From Loktanella sp. SALINAS62 (GTDB lineage Bacteria; Pseudomonadota; Alphaproteobacteria; Rhodobacterales; Rhodobacteraceae): DNA of 64,000 nt. The notes under the pieces are model-generated. The model saw nothing but the letters and a program-made list of their open reading frames with translations. It made no database searches and was not told the origin of the DNA. The DNA is taken from the NCBI RefSeq assembly GCF_018263905.1, contig NZ_JAAFZU010000034.1, positions 81,079 through 145,078 on the forward strand, written 5' to 3'. The first letter of the stretch is position 1, and each line of letters starts with the position of its first letter. Of the stretch, positions 18,273 to 26,681 are shown one piece after another. Made by a program: the position numbers and the translations under genes.

Positions 18273-20401
18273 CAGACGCGCGTGTCGCGGATCAGCTTCA
18301 GGATATCCTGCGCCGCTTTGGGTATATTGGTGCCGGGACCGAAAATCGCCTTGACGCCCGCGTCGGTCAGGAACTTGTAATCCTGCTGCGGGATGACCCC
18401 GCCGCAGATCACCAGAATGTCGCCCGCACCCGCCGCGTCCAGCGCCTTGATCAACTTCGGCGCCAGCGTCTTGTGTCCCGCTGCCTGAGAGCTGATGCCG
18501 ATCACATGCACATCGTTGTCGATGGCATCCTGCGCTGCTTCTTCGGGGGTCTGGAACAACGGGCCCACATCAACGTCGAACCCGATATCAGCGAACGCCG
18601 TGGCAATCACTTTGGCCCCGCGGTCGTGGCCATCCTGCCCCATCTTGACCACCAGCATACGCGGACGGCGGCCTTCTTCGGCGGCGAAATCTTCGATATC
18701 CTTTTGGATGGCGGCAAAGCCTGCATCGCCTTCGTAGGCGGCACCGTAGACGCCCGCCAGCGTCTTGACCTCTGCCCGGTGGCGGCCAAACACGTCTTCC
18801 ATCGCGGTGCTGATTTCACCCACAGTGGCGCGGGCGCGGGCCGCTTCGACCGCTGCCGCCAGCAGGTTGCCCCCTTCGCGCGCGCGCCGGGTCAGTTCGG
18901 CCAGCGCCGCATCACAGGCTGCCTGATCGCGGCTGTCGCGCGTCGATTTCAGCCGCGCGATCTGGCTGTCGCGCACGCCGGCATTGTCGATATCGCGGAT
19001 GTCGATCGGGTCTTCGCGGTCCTTGCGGTATTTGTTGACGCCGACGATCACTTCGGTGCCGCGGTCGATATGGGCCTGCCGTGTGGCGGCGGTTTCTTCG
19101 ATCCGCAGCTTCGGCATGCCGGATGCAACGGCCTTGGTCATGCCGCCCATCTCCTCGACCTCTTCCATCAGTGCCCAAGCGGCCTCTGCCAGATCGTGGG
19201 TCAGCTTTTCGACGTAATAGCTGCCTGCCAGCGGATCGACGACCTTTGTCACGCCGGTTTCTTCTTGCAGGATCAGTTGTGTGTTCCGCGCAATCCGGGC
19301 CGCGAAATCCGACGGCAGGGCAATCGCTTCGTCCAATGCGTTGGTGTGCAGTGACTGGGTACCGCCCAGCACCGCGCTCATCGCTTCATAGGCGGTGCGG
19401 ACCACATTGTTATAGGGATCTTGTTCCTGCAACGACACGCCCGACGTCTGGCAATGGGTCCGCAGCATCGACGATTTCGGGTTCTTGGGCTCAAATTCCG
19501 CCATCACCCGATACCACAGCAACCGTGCCGCCCGTAGTTTCGCCGCTTCCATGAAAAAGTTCGTCCCGATGGCAAAGAAAAAGCTAAGCCGCCCGGCAAA
19601 GCGATCCACATCCATGCCAGCATGGATCGCCGCGCGCACATATTCGCGCCCGTCCGCCAGCGTATAAGCCAGTTCCTGCACCAGACTGGCCCCGGCTTCC
19701 TGCATGTGGTAGCCGGAAATCGAGATCGAATTGAATTTCGGCATCTCGTCAGAGGTATATTCGATGATGTCCGAAATGATCCGCATCGACGGTTCCGGCG
19801 GATAGACATAGGTGTTGCGCACCATGAATTCTTTCAGAATGTCGTTCTGGATCGTGCCGGACAGAACCGACCGATCATGTCCCTGTTCTTCGCCCACGAC
19901 GATGAAATTCGCGAGGATCGGAATGACCGCGCCATTCATCGTCATGCTGACCGACACCTTGTCCAGCGGGATGTCGTCAAACAGAATCTTCATGTCCTCG
20001 ACGCTGTCGATGGCGACACCGGCCTTGCCCACATCGCCTTCGACGCGGGGATGATCGCTGTCATAGCCCCGGTGCGTTGCCAGATCGAACGCGACCGATA
20101 CCCCCTGCTGCCCCGCCGCCAGTGCCTGCCGATAAAAGGCGTTCGATTCCTCTGCCGTGGAAAAACCCGCGTATTGCCGGATCGTCCAGGGGCGGCCCGC
20201 ATACATCGTGGCCTTCACACCCCGCGTATAGGGGGCGACCCCGGGAATGCCGCCCATATGCGGCAGGTCAGCAATGTCGTCGGCTGTGTACAGGGGCTGG
20301 ACGTCGATGCCTTCCAGCGTGTGCCACGTCAAATCGGCCAAAGAACGCCCCCGCAGTTCCTGTTCAGCGATCTTTTCCCATTCGGTTTTGTCGGACATCA
20401 C
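18272..20401 (-). CDS. scpA: Methylmalonyl-CoA mutase
   Basis: The 709-residue single-chain enzyme converts (R)-methylmalonyl-CoA to succinyl-CoA with adenosylcobalamin. The catalytic barrel includes [20 protein letters not shown] and the substrate region [19 protein letters not shown]. The C-terminal B12 domain holds DGHDRG with the cobalt-coordinating His592, followed by [13 protein letters not shown] and [11 protein letters not shown]. Length fits the catalytic chain. It completes propionyl-CoA assimilation with pccA and pccB, which lie upstream on the same strand. The 157-base upstream region carries two inverted repeats. Confidence 0.95.
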   Translation of the reverse strand: MMSDKTEWEKIAEQELRGRSLADLTWHTLEGIDVQPLYTADDIADLPHMGGIPGVAPYTRGVKATMYAGRPWTIRQYAGFSTAEESNAFYRQALAAGQQGVSVAFDLATHRGYDSDHPRVEGDVGKAGVAIDSVEDMKILFDDIPLDKVSVSMTMNGAVIPILANFIVVGEEQGHDRSVLSGTIQNDILKEFMVRNTYVYPPEPSMRIISDIIEYTSDEMPKFNSISISGYHMQEAGASLVQELAYTLADGREYVRAAIHAGMDVDRFAGRLSFFFAIGTNFFMEAAKLRAARLLWYRVMAEFEPKNPKSSMLRTHCQTSGVSLQEQDPYNNVVRTAYEAMSAVLGGTQSLHTNALDEAIALPSDFAARIARNTQLILQEETGVTKVVDPLAGSYYVEKLTHDLAEAAWALMEEVEEMGGMTKAVASGMPKLRIEETAATRQAHIDRGTEVIVGVNKYRKDREDPIDIRDIDNAGVRDSQIARLKSTRDSRDQAACDAALAELTRRAREGGNLLAAAVEAARARATVGEISTAMEDVFGRHRAEVKTLAGVYGAAYEGDAGFAAIQKDIEDFAAEEGRRPRMLVVKMGQDGHDRGAKVIATAFADIGFDVDVGPLFQTPEEAAQDAIDNDVHVIGISSQAAGHKTLAPKLIKALDAAGAGDILVICGGVIPQQDYKFLTDAGVKAIFGPGTNIPKAAQDILKLIRDTRV

Positions 20402-20443
20402 GCGGCGCTCCCATCTTCGTGCAGCACCTACATGCCGCGCCCC

Positions 20444-20468
20444 AGCGCAAAGGTCAAAAACTTGCGCT
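20444..20468. promoter_or_regulatory. Inverted repeat upstream of the mutase gene
   Basis: AGCGCAA (20444-20450) and TTGCGCT (20462-20468) are perfect 7-base arms with an 11-base spacer, 43-67 bases upstream of the scpA start. A regulator of propionyl-CoA genes could bind here (PccR-type regulators are known in Rhodobacter), but the motif is not identical to the TTTGCAAA-type sites I recall. Confidence 0.3.
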
Positions 20469-20489
20469 AAGATGGTGACATTATTTTAC

Positions 20490-20503
20490 TGTTACCGGTA
20501 ACA
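20490..20503. promoter_or_regulatory. Perfect palindrome TGTTACCGGTAACA, LacI-type operator candidate
   Basis: The 14-base palindrome has a central CG and lies in the divergent gap between scpA and the DUF4174 gene. Its form resembles operators of LacI/GntR-type sugar regulators (central CG, TGTTACC arms). The flanks are AT-rich, as expected for a promoter. No LacI gene lies in the window, so the binding protein would be encoded elsewhere. Confidence 0.4.
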
Positions 20504-20558
20504 TAATTACGCGACTGTGACACCTTGAAGCCATGACATCCCTAAGCCCCGCACCTAT

Positions 20559-21044
20559 ATGAAAGACATGAACAAAAGATATTTCATCGCCAGTGTCGCG
20601 GCGCTCGCATTCATGCCATTTGCAAGCGGTGCGCAGACTGCGCCATCCGATGCCGTGACCACATGGCTGGCCGATCCTACGATACCGTTGTCAGCAGATT
20701 CCATCGACGTCACTGATTTTCAGTGGATCGCGCGCACGGTGGCCGTTTTCGCGGATTCGCCCAATGATCCTGCGTTTATCGAACAGATGACGCTGCTGGA
20801 AGCGCGGTCAGATGAACTGGCGGAACGCGATGTTGTGGTGATCTATGACACCGACCCTGACGCGCGGTCGCCCCTGCGGCTGAAACTGCGGCCACGCGGG
20901 TTCATGCTGGCATTAGTCGGAAAGGATGGACAGATCGTGCTGCGCAAGCCAAGTCCGTGGGACGTGCGTGAATTGTCCCGATCGATCGACAAGATGCCGA
21001 TGCGGCAAACCGAAATAGACGACAGGCGCGGGTCGGATCAGTGA
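20559..21044 (+). CDS. Exported DUF4174 domain protein
   Basis: The 161-residue protein has a signal peptide (KRYFIASVAALAFMPFASGA) and then the DUF4174 pattern: ARTVAVFADSPNDPAFIEQM, RDVVVIYDTD, LALVGKDGQIVLRKPSPWDV and IDKMPMRQTE. The fold is thioredoxin-like but lacks a CxxC pair. It should be periplasmic. A start at 20568 is also possible. Its 3' end overlaps the convergent membrane protein gene by 7 bases. Confidence 0.8.
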   Translation: MKDMNKRYFIASVAALAFMPFASGAQTAPSDAVTTWLADPTIPLSADSIDVTDFQWIARTVAVFADSPNDPAFIEQMTLLEARSDELAERDVVVIYDTDPDARSPLRLKLRPRGFMLALVGKDGQIVLRKPSPWDVRELSRSIDKMPMRQTEIDDRRGSDQ

Positions 21045-21433
21045 CGTTCCAGCGGTTCGCGCACACCGCGCGCTGCCGCACGGATGGCGATCCATGCCAT
21101 CAGCATCAATAGCCCCGTCACGATCAGCACCACCAGCATCGGACTGATCGCGACGGTCGACAACAACCGCCCCACCACGAACAGCGCCAGATAGACGGCC
21201 AGCCCGCCAAAGGTAAACGTGCGGACCGGTTCAAGCTTTACACCCGACGCCCGCACGACCCCCCAAAAGACGATCACGCAAATCATCGGCACGGTCACGA
21301 CCGACCGCGGCATCTGTGTCTCGTAACTGATCTGGCTGTCCTGCACCATGATCGACAGCAGGCCAAAGCCCGCGATCGCCGCGATGATGCAGGCCGCAAG
21401 CCAGATCAATATCAATTGCCAGGTGCGGGTCAC
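21038..21433 (-). CDS. Small four-helix membrane protein of unknown function
   Basis: The 131-residue protein has four predicted membrane helices, near residues 7-29, 43-62, 72-93 and 97-118, with short loops and a basic C-terminus. I recognise no family. Its start overlaps the pccA stop by 4 bases (ATGA), so it is translationally coupled to the carboxylase gene; a role in propionyl-CoA metabolism is not implied by sequence. Confidence 0.7.
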   Translation of the reverse strand: MTRTWQLILIWLAACIIAAIAGFGLLSIMVQDSQISYETQMPRSVVTVPMICVIVFWGVVRASGVKLEPVRTFTFGGLAVYLALFVVGRLLSTVAISPMLVVLIVTGLLMLMAWIAIRAAARGVREPLERH

Positions 21434-23427
21434 TCGAACTCCATGATGATGTCATCGACTGCGAGACTGTCACCCGCGCTGGCGTTGATCTTGGACACGA
21501 TTCCCTTGCGTTCGGCACGCAGGATGTTTTCCATCTTCATCGCCTCGACGGTACACAGCGGTTGGCCGTCCTGCACCTCGTCGCCGACGGCCACGTTGAC
21601 GTTCACGATCAGGCCGGGCATCGGGCACAGCAGCAATTTCGACGTATCGGCAGGCTGCTTGACCGGCATCAGCCGGGCCAGTTCCGCCTGACGCGGCGTG
21701 CGCACATGCACCTTGATATCCGCACCACGGTGCCGGACCCGGAATCCGCCGGAAATCTTGGCGACCTTCAGCACCAATGGCGTGCCGTCCACCGTCAGGG
21801 TCGCCAGCGGCTGCCCCGGCAACCAATCGCTTTCGACGCGCAGGGTGCGGTCCCCGATGGTGACATGCGCACCACCCTTGTCGGCATCGATGACCGCATC
21901 CAGACTTTCACCCTGCAAGGTCACGTTCCAGTCCGCCCCGACATGACGTTCGTGGTTGTTCATCCGGCCGGTGATGCGGGTGCGCCTGATTTCACCGATC
22001 CGGTGCATGGCCGCCGTCGCCGCCGCGATCCGCACCAGCGCATCGTGGGGCAGATCCACCCCGGCGAACCCATCGGGGAATTCTTCCTCGATAAAGGCGG
22101 TGGTCATCTCTCCGGCTGTAAACTTTGGATGGTCCATCACCGCCGCCAGAAACGGCAGGTTGTGACCGATGCCTTCCAGCTCGAACGAATCAAGTGCCAG
22201 CCGCATTTCTTCGATCGCGGCGGCACGGGTCGGCGCCCATGTGCACAGCTTGGCGATCATGGGATCGTAAAACATGCTGATCTCGCCGCCTTCATAGACG
22301 CCGGTATCGTTGCGGACAGCACGGTCAGCTGTGTGTTCTTCCACAGGCGGGCGATAGCGCGTCAGCCGCCCGATGGATGGCAGGAAATTGCGGAACGGGT
22401 CTTCGGCGTACAATCGGCTTTCAACGGCCCAGCCGTTGATTTTCAGATCATCCTGCCCGAAGGACAGTTTTTCGCCAGCCGCGACCCGGATCATCTGTTC
22501 CACAAGGTCGATCCCCGTGATCAGTTCCGTCACCGGATGTTCGACCTGCAAACGGGTGTTCATTTCCAGAAAGTAGAAATTCCGGTCGCCATCGACGATG
22601 AATTCCACGGTACCCGCGCTGGCATAGCCCACCGCCTGCGCCAGTGCCACGGATTGCGCGCCCATCGCGGCACGTGTTTCGGGGTCCAGAAACGGGCTCG
22701 GCGCTTCTTCGATGACCTTTTGGTTGCGGCGCTGGATCGAACATTCGCGTTCATGCAGATAAACCGCGTTGCCATGACTGTCGGCCAGCACCTGAATTTC
22801 GATATGGCGCGGCTGGGTCACAAATTTTTCGATGAAAATGCGGTCATCGCCAAAACTGTTGGCCGCTTCATTCTTTGAAGACTGAAAACCCTCGCGCGCG
22901 CCCGCGTCGTCCCATGCGATCCGCATCCCCTTGCCACCGCCCCCCGCGCTGGCCTTGATCATCACCGGATAGCCGATTTGCTGGCTGATTTTCACCGCCT
23001 CGTCCGCATCGGCAATCAGGTCCATGTGGCCGGGTACGGTGCTGACCCCGGCCTCGTCCGCCAGTTTCTTTGATGTGATCTTGTCGCCCATCGCCTTGAT
23101 CGCATTCACCGGCGGCCCGATAAAGGCCACGCCTGCGGCTTGCAGCGCCTCGGCGAACTTGGGGTTTTCCGACAGAAAGCCATAGCCGGGATGCACCGCT
23201 TCGGCGCCCGTCTGGCGAATGGCATCCATGATCTTGTCGATCACGATATACGACTGGTTGGCGGGTGACGGGCCGATATGCACGGCTTCGTCAGCCATTT
23301 TCACATGCAGCGCCTGCGCGTCCGCGTCAGAATAGACGGCGACCGTCGCAATGCCCATCTTGCGCGCCGTCTTGATGACGCGGCAGGCGATTTCGCCACG
23401 ATTGGCGATCAGGATCTTCTTGAACAT
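21430..23427 (-). CDS. pccA: Propionyl-CoA carboxylase biotin-containing alpha subunit
   Basis: The 665-residue protein carries biotin carboxylase (residues 1 to about 445: FKKILIANRGEIACRVIKTA, the ATP-grasp loop KASAGGGGKGMR, EMNTRLQVEHPVTE), then a BT linker domain, and a biotinyl domain near the C-terminus with the biotinylated Lys631 in EAMKMEN. With PccB it makes methylmalonyl-CoA from propionyl-CoA, ATP and bicarbonate. The domain order and length fit PccA rather than AccC. It could also serve another acyl-CoA, but the pccB and mutase neighbours favour propionyl-CoA. Confidence 0.93.
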   Translation of the reverse strand: MFKKILIANRGEIACRVIKTARKMGIATVAVYSDADAQALHVKMADEAVHIGPSPANQSYIVIDKIMDAIRQTGAEAVHPGYGFLSENPKFAEALQAAGVAFIGPPVNAIKAMGDKITSKKLADEAGVSTVPGHMDLIADADEAVKISQQIGYPVMIKASAGGGGKGMRIAWDDAGAREGFQSSKNEAANSFGDDRIFIEKFVTQPRHIEIQVLADSHGNAVYLHERECSIQRRNQKVIEEAPSPFLDPETRAAMGAQSVALAQAVGYASAGTVEFIVDGDRNFYFLEMNTRLQVEHPVTELITGIDLVEQMIRVAAGEKLSFGQDDLKINGWAVESRLYAEDPFRNFLPSIGRLTRYRPPVEEHTADRAVRNDTGVYEGGEISMFYDPMIAKLCTWAPTRAAAIEEMRLALDSFELEGIGHNLPFLAAVMDHPKFTAGEMTTAFIEEEFPDGFAGVDLPHDALVRIAAATAAMHRIGEIRRTRITGRMNNHERHVGADWNVTLQGESLDAVIDADKGGAHVTIGDRTLRVESDWLPGQPLATLTVDGTPLVLKVAKISGGFRVRHRGADIKVHVRTPRQAELARLMPVKQPADTSKLLLCPMPGLIVNVNVAVGDEVQDGQPLCTVEAMKMENILRAERKGIVSKINASAGDSLAVDDIIMEFE

Positions 23428-23446
23428 TTAGGCCCTCCCTCAAACG

Positions 23447-23479
23447 AAAAACCGCCACCGGGGGTGTCCCGGTGACGGT
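23447..23479 (-). terminator. Intrinsic terminator of the small lipoprotein gene
   Basis: On the minus strand ACCGTCACCGGG (23479-23468) pairs with CCGGTGGCGGT (about 23461-23451), including one G-U pair, followed by TTTTT (23451-23447). It lies after the lipoprotein stop at 23518 and before the pccA start at 23427, so pccA must have its own start of transcription or depend on read-through. Confidence 0.75.
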
Positions 23480-23517
23480 TGAAATAATCGTTCTCCCCCC
23501 GCAGAGGGAAAAAGTAT

Positions 23518-23742
23518 TTAGCGGCTGCGACGCACCAGACCGATATCGTCGGCCAGCGCACCGGCGGCAGCGCCACCCAATGCAGCAGCGACGGTATCAC
23601 GGTCATCGCCGCCCAATGCTGCGGAACCGGCAGCGCCGACGCCTGCGCCGATAAGCGCGCGCTCACCGTCGGTGTCGATGTTGTCACAGCCTGCGACGCC
23701 CAGAACGGCGACGAGTGCGAATACGGATGTAGCTTTGAACAT
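23518..23742 (-). CDS. Small glycine-zipper-like lipoprotein
   Basis: The 74-residue protein has a lipoprotein signal MFKATSVFALVAVLGVAGC with the lipidated Cys at 19. The mature part is short and Gly/Ala-rich (ALIGAGVGAAGSAALGG; AAALGGAAAGALADD), resembling glycine-zipper membrane-associated peptides. It stands alone between pccA and the unknown gene at 23873, with its own terminator. No function is assigned. Confidence 0.7.
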   Translation of the reverse strand: MFKATSVFALVAVLGVAGCDNIDTDGERALIGAGVGAAGSAALGGDDRDTVAAALGGAAAGALADDIGLVRRSR

Positions 23743-23872
23743 TTTATCTTGCCTTTGATTGGTTTGAAGATGCCTGCAAATTCGCTTGCACCACGGGTGA
23801 ACTCAAGCCCGATTAACGACAAAAGGCGCAAACCCGCCGAAAAGTTCCCCGCCGTGAAAATTGCCCTTTGCG

Positions 23873-24217
23873 TCACTTGAAGACATCCGGAAAACTGACA
23901 CGGGCGATTTTGACATTAATCTGCAGCAATGCATCATAGCTTTCGGGGTCGAACGGGTCCTCTGCCGCGATAACCTCGCGTTCGAACAACCAGCTCAGCC
24001 GACCCGCATCCAGATTGCCGCGCACAAACGGCTCTTCCCCGAAATGATCCCACAGCGCCTGCAGAAACCCTTCGTCAGCGCGTCGGTCCGGCGGTCTGCG
24101 GTCGGAAAACCGTTCACGCGCCCGCAACGGGGTCGCCCCATCCTTGTGGGCCCGCCGGATGACGAACTGAAAATCGGTCCCCGGCAGGCGGCCCGGAAAT
24201 CCACGGTGTTTTTCCAT
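23873..24217 (-). CDS. Conserved-looking hypothetical protein
   Basis: The ATG at 24217 gives a 114-residue soluble protein without signal peptide, rich in Arg, Asp and Phe (GTDFQFVIRRAHKDGATPLR; GFLQALWDHFGEEPFVRGNL; NVKIARVSFPDVFK). I do not recognise the family. It starts on the last base of the stop of the DUF6497 gene (TGATG), so the two are coupled. Confidence 0.65.
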   Translation of the reverse strand: MEKHRGFPGRLPGTDFQFVIRRAHKDGATPLRARERFSDRRPPDRRADEGFLQALWDHFGEEPFVRGNLDAGRLSWLFEREVIAAEDPFDPESYDALLQINVKIARVSFPDVFK

Positions 24218-24627
24218 CAAAAGTCTTCCCAGCGACAGGCGCCGTCCGCCACGCGAAACGGCTGAAAGAATTGCGTGACCTGCGGATCGTAGATCCCAAA
24301 TTCCGTCGGACGGTCAGACACCGACAGCACCACCTGTTGCCCGGTCCATTCCTGCAATTCAAGCGCTGGCACGACAACGCTGTCACAAAGCCATGTCAGA
24401 TCATCGATCACATCGGAAAATGTCGCGGCTTCGTCACCACCCGACAGCGCGGATGACAGAAACCGGAACCGGGCGATCCCCGCACCGGAATCCATGATGA
24501 CATCGGCCAATGCGATATCCAGCCCGGATGGCACCGTGATCGGTTGCGGTGCGCGCACCGCATCCTGTGCCGCGGCAGGTGCAGCCCACAGTGCTGCGAT
24601 CAGTGCGACCGCAAAGCGTCGATCAAT
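24217..24627 (-). CDS. Exported DUF6497-like protein with an apparent ATT start
   Basis: The frame gives DRRFAVALIAALWAAPAAAQ, a textbook signal peptide, then PSGLDIALADVIMDS, LTWLCDSVVVPALELQEW and a C-terminal FFQPFRVADGACRWEDF; this resembles DUF6497 proteins. No ATG, GTG or TTG lies in frame between the signal peptide and a point before the whole upstream gene. The best start is ATT at 24627-24625, with AAGGA a few bases before it; this gives 136 residues. It overlaps the Rho_N-like gene by 28 bases. A frameshift or sequencing error is the alternative. Confidence 0.6.
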   Translation of the reverse strand: MDRRFAVALIAALWAAPAAAQDAVRAPQPITVPSGLDIALADVIMDSGAGIARFRFLSSALSGGDEAATFSDVIDDLTWLCDSVVVPALELQEWTGQQVVLSVSDRPTEFGIYDPQVTQFFQPFRVADGACRWEDF

Positions 24628-24863
24628 TCGTCCTTTGTCATATCCGACCGGCCTTCGATCCCGATCTCCTGGGCGCGGGCATAAAGATCGTCCTTCGTCC
24701 AATCCTCGTAGGCCGGCGCCTTGCCCCCCTTGTGCGAAGGGTCCATGTCGTCGTTGGCCTGCGCATTGGCGATCCGGGCGGCTTTTTCCTTGCTCGCCCC
24801 GTCGTCGATCAGGGCTTGATAGGTTTCGTCGTCCTTGATGGACGGTCCATGATCCTTGGTCAT
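24600..24863 (-). CDS. Small Rho-N-terminal-domain-like (DUF7218-type) protein
   Basis: The 87-residue acidic protein starts MTKDHGPSIKDDETYQAL and ends with a SAP-like/Rho N-terminal helix pair: WTKDDLYARAQEIGIEGRSD then MTKDELIDALRSH. Such domains bind nucleic acid, so it may be a small nucleic-acid-associated or stress protein; no partner is clear. The central region AARIANAQANDDMDPSHKGG is typical of this small family. It overlaps the DUF6497-like gene downstream. Confidence 0.75.
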   Translation of the reverse strand: MTKDHGPSIKDDETYQALIDDGASKEKAARIANAQANDDMDPSHKGGKAPAYEDWTKDDLYARAQEIGIEGRSDMTKDELIDALRSH

Positions 24864-24912
24864 CGCAATCTCCTTTGCGCACCAACGGACCGGCCCCGCG
24901 CGGGGTTCCCTG

Positions 24913-24960
24913 CATCATCTTGCCGAAAATACTCCGGGGGGTCCGGGGGGCTGGCCCCCC
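24913..24960. repeat. REP-like GC hairpin repeat, copy 2
   Basis: Read on the minus strand, a GGGGGG-CCCCCC hairpin is followed by CCCCCCGGAGTATTTTCGGC and then AAGATGATG. This parallels the copy at 8242-8287 in order, spacing and the TATTTTCGGCAAGA core. It lies 5 bases beyond the pccB stop. Confidence 0.6.
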
Positions 24961-24964
24961 GGGA

Positions 24965-26491
24965 TCACAGCGGAATGTTATCATGCTTTTTCCAAGGGTT
25001 CTGCAATTTCTTGCCGCGCAAGGATGCAAAAGCCCGGCACACGCGCCGCCGGGTCGACCGTGGCATGATGACCTCGTCGACGAACCCCTTGGATGCCGCA
25101 ACGAACGGGTTGGCGAACCGGTCCTCGTATTCCTTTGTCAGTTCTGCAATCTCGTCGGCAGACCGGCCACGATAGATGATCTCGACAGCACCCTTGGCCC
25201 CCATCACCGCGATTTCAGCGGTTGGCCAGGCATAGTTGAAATCGCCCCGCAGGTGTTTCGACGCCATCACGTCATAAGCCCCGCCATAGGCTTTGCGGGT
25301 GATGACCGTGACCTTGGGCACCGTCGCTTCGCCATAGGCGAACAGAAGTTTCGCACCGTGCTTGATGACGCCACCGTATTCCTGACTGGTGCCCGGCAAG
25401 AAGCCCGGCACGTCCACCAGCGTCAGGATCGGAATTTCAAAGGCATCGCAGAACCGCACGAACCGGGCGGCCTTGCGGCTGCTGTCGATATCCAGCACGC
25501 CTGCCAGCACCATCGGCTGGTTTGCCACGACACCGACGGTCTGGCCTTCCAGCCGGATGAACCCGGTCAGGATATTGCCCGCATAATCCGCCTGAATTTC
25601 GTAGAAATCGCTTTCGTCAGCAATCTTGTGGATCAGTTCCTTCATGTCATAGGGCGTGTTGGCGTTGGCGGGGATCAACGTATCAAGACTGTCCTCGATC
25701 CGGCCGACATCGTCAAAGAACGGTCGCGTCGGCGCTTTCTCACGGTTGTTCAGCGGCAGGAAATCGAACAGGCGACGGCATTCGGCTAGCGCTTCGACAT
25801 CGTTGTCGAATGCACCGTCCACCACGCCGGATTTTTTGGTGTGGGTGGACGCCCCGCCCAGTTCTTCTGCAGTCACGACTTCATTTGTTACGGTCTTGAC
25901 CACATCGGGGCCGGTCACGAACATATAGGACGTGTCGCGCACCATAAAGATAAAGTCAGTCATCGCGGGGCTATAAACGGCCCCCCCCGCACATGGCCCC
26001 ATGATCAGGCTGATCTGCGGCACCACGCCCGATGCCATGATGTTGCGCTGAAACACATCGGCATAGCCCGCCAGACTGGCGACGCCTTCCTGAATGCGCG
26101 CACCACCGGAATCATTGATCCCGATGACAGGCGCGCCGTTCTGGATCGCCATATCCATGATCTTGCAGATCTTTTGCGCGTGGGTTTCGGACAATGACCC
26201 GCCAAAGACAGTAAAATCCTGGCTAAAGACATAGACCATGCGCCCGTTGATCGTGCCCCAACCGGTGACGACCCCGTCGCCCATCGGTGTGGTGGCCTGC
26301 ATGCCGAAATCAGTGGCCCGGTGCGTCACAAAGGCGTCGAATTCTTCAAAGCTGTCGTCATCCAGCAGCAATTCGATCCGTTCGCGTGCGGTCAGCTTTC
26401 CCTTGGCGTGCTGCGCATCGATCCGCGCTTGCCCGCCGCCGAGTCGTGATTCCGCCCGCCGGGATTCCAACGCTTCGATGTGATCTTTCAT
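24965..26491 (-). CDS. pccB: Propionyl-CoA carboxylase beta (carboxyltransferase) subunit
   Basis: The ATG at 26491 gives 508 residues starting [20 protein letters not shown]. The protein is a two-domain crotonase-like carboxyltransferase: the N-domain contains [20 protein letters not shown] and [12 protein letters not shown], and the C-domain contains [15 protein letters not shown] and [20 protein letters not shown]. It moves the carboxyl group from carboxybiotin on PccA to propionyl-CoA. The [11 protein letters not shown] tail is typical of PccB. A longer upstream frame without family similarity is rejected. Confidence 0.95.
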   Translation of the reverse strand: MKDHIEALESRRAESRLGGGQARIDAQHAKGKLTARERIELLLDDDSFEEFDAFVTHRATDFGMQATTPMGDGVVTGWGTINGRMVYVFSQDFTVFGGSLSETHAQKICKIMDMAIQNGAPVIGINDSGGARIQEGVASLAGYADVFQRNIMASGVVPQISLIMGPCAGGAVYSPAMTDFIFMVRDTSYMFVTGPDVVKTVTNEVVTAEELGGASTHTKKSGVVDGAFDNDVEALAECRRLFDFLPLNNREKAPTRPFFDDVGRIEDSLDTLIPANANTPYDMKELIHKIADESDFYEIQADYAGNILTGFIRLEGQTVGVVANQPMVLAGVLDIDSSRKAARFVRFCDAFEIPILTLVDVPGFLPGTSQEYGGVIKHGAKLLFAYGEATVPKVTVITRKAYGGAYDVMASKHLRGDFNYAWPTAEIAVMGAKGAVEIIYRGRSADEIAELTKEYEDRFANPFVAASKGFVDEVIMPRSTRRRVCRAFASLRGKKLQNPWKKHDNIPL

Positions 26492-26681
26492 GCAGGGCCC
26501 TTTCGTGCAAACGGCCCGTCGGACCGCACCTCGCGGCACTCTAGTCACCGCCAACGACAAGGAAAACCCCCACACGGTCATAATTCTGCATCGCGCGCGC
26601 GCGTGACGAAACAATCTAACGCCACCAAAGGTCAGCACCGGGTCGTCTGGACATCCCGCAGCGCTTGGCTAACGTGTGGCT

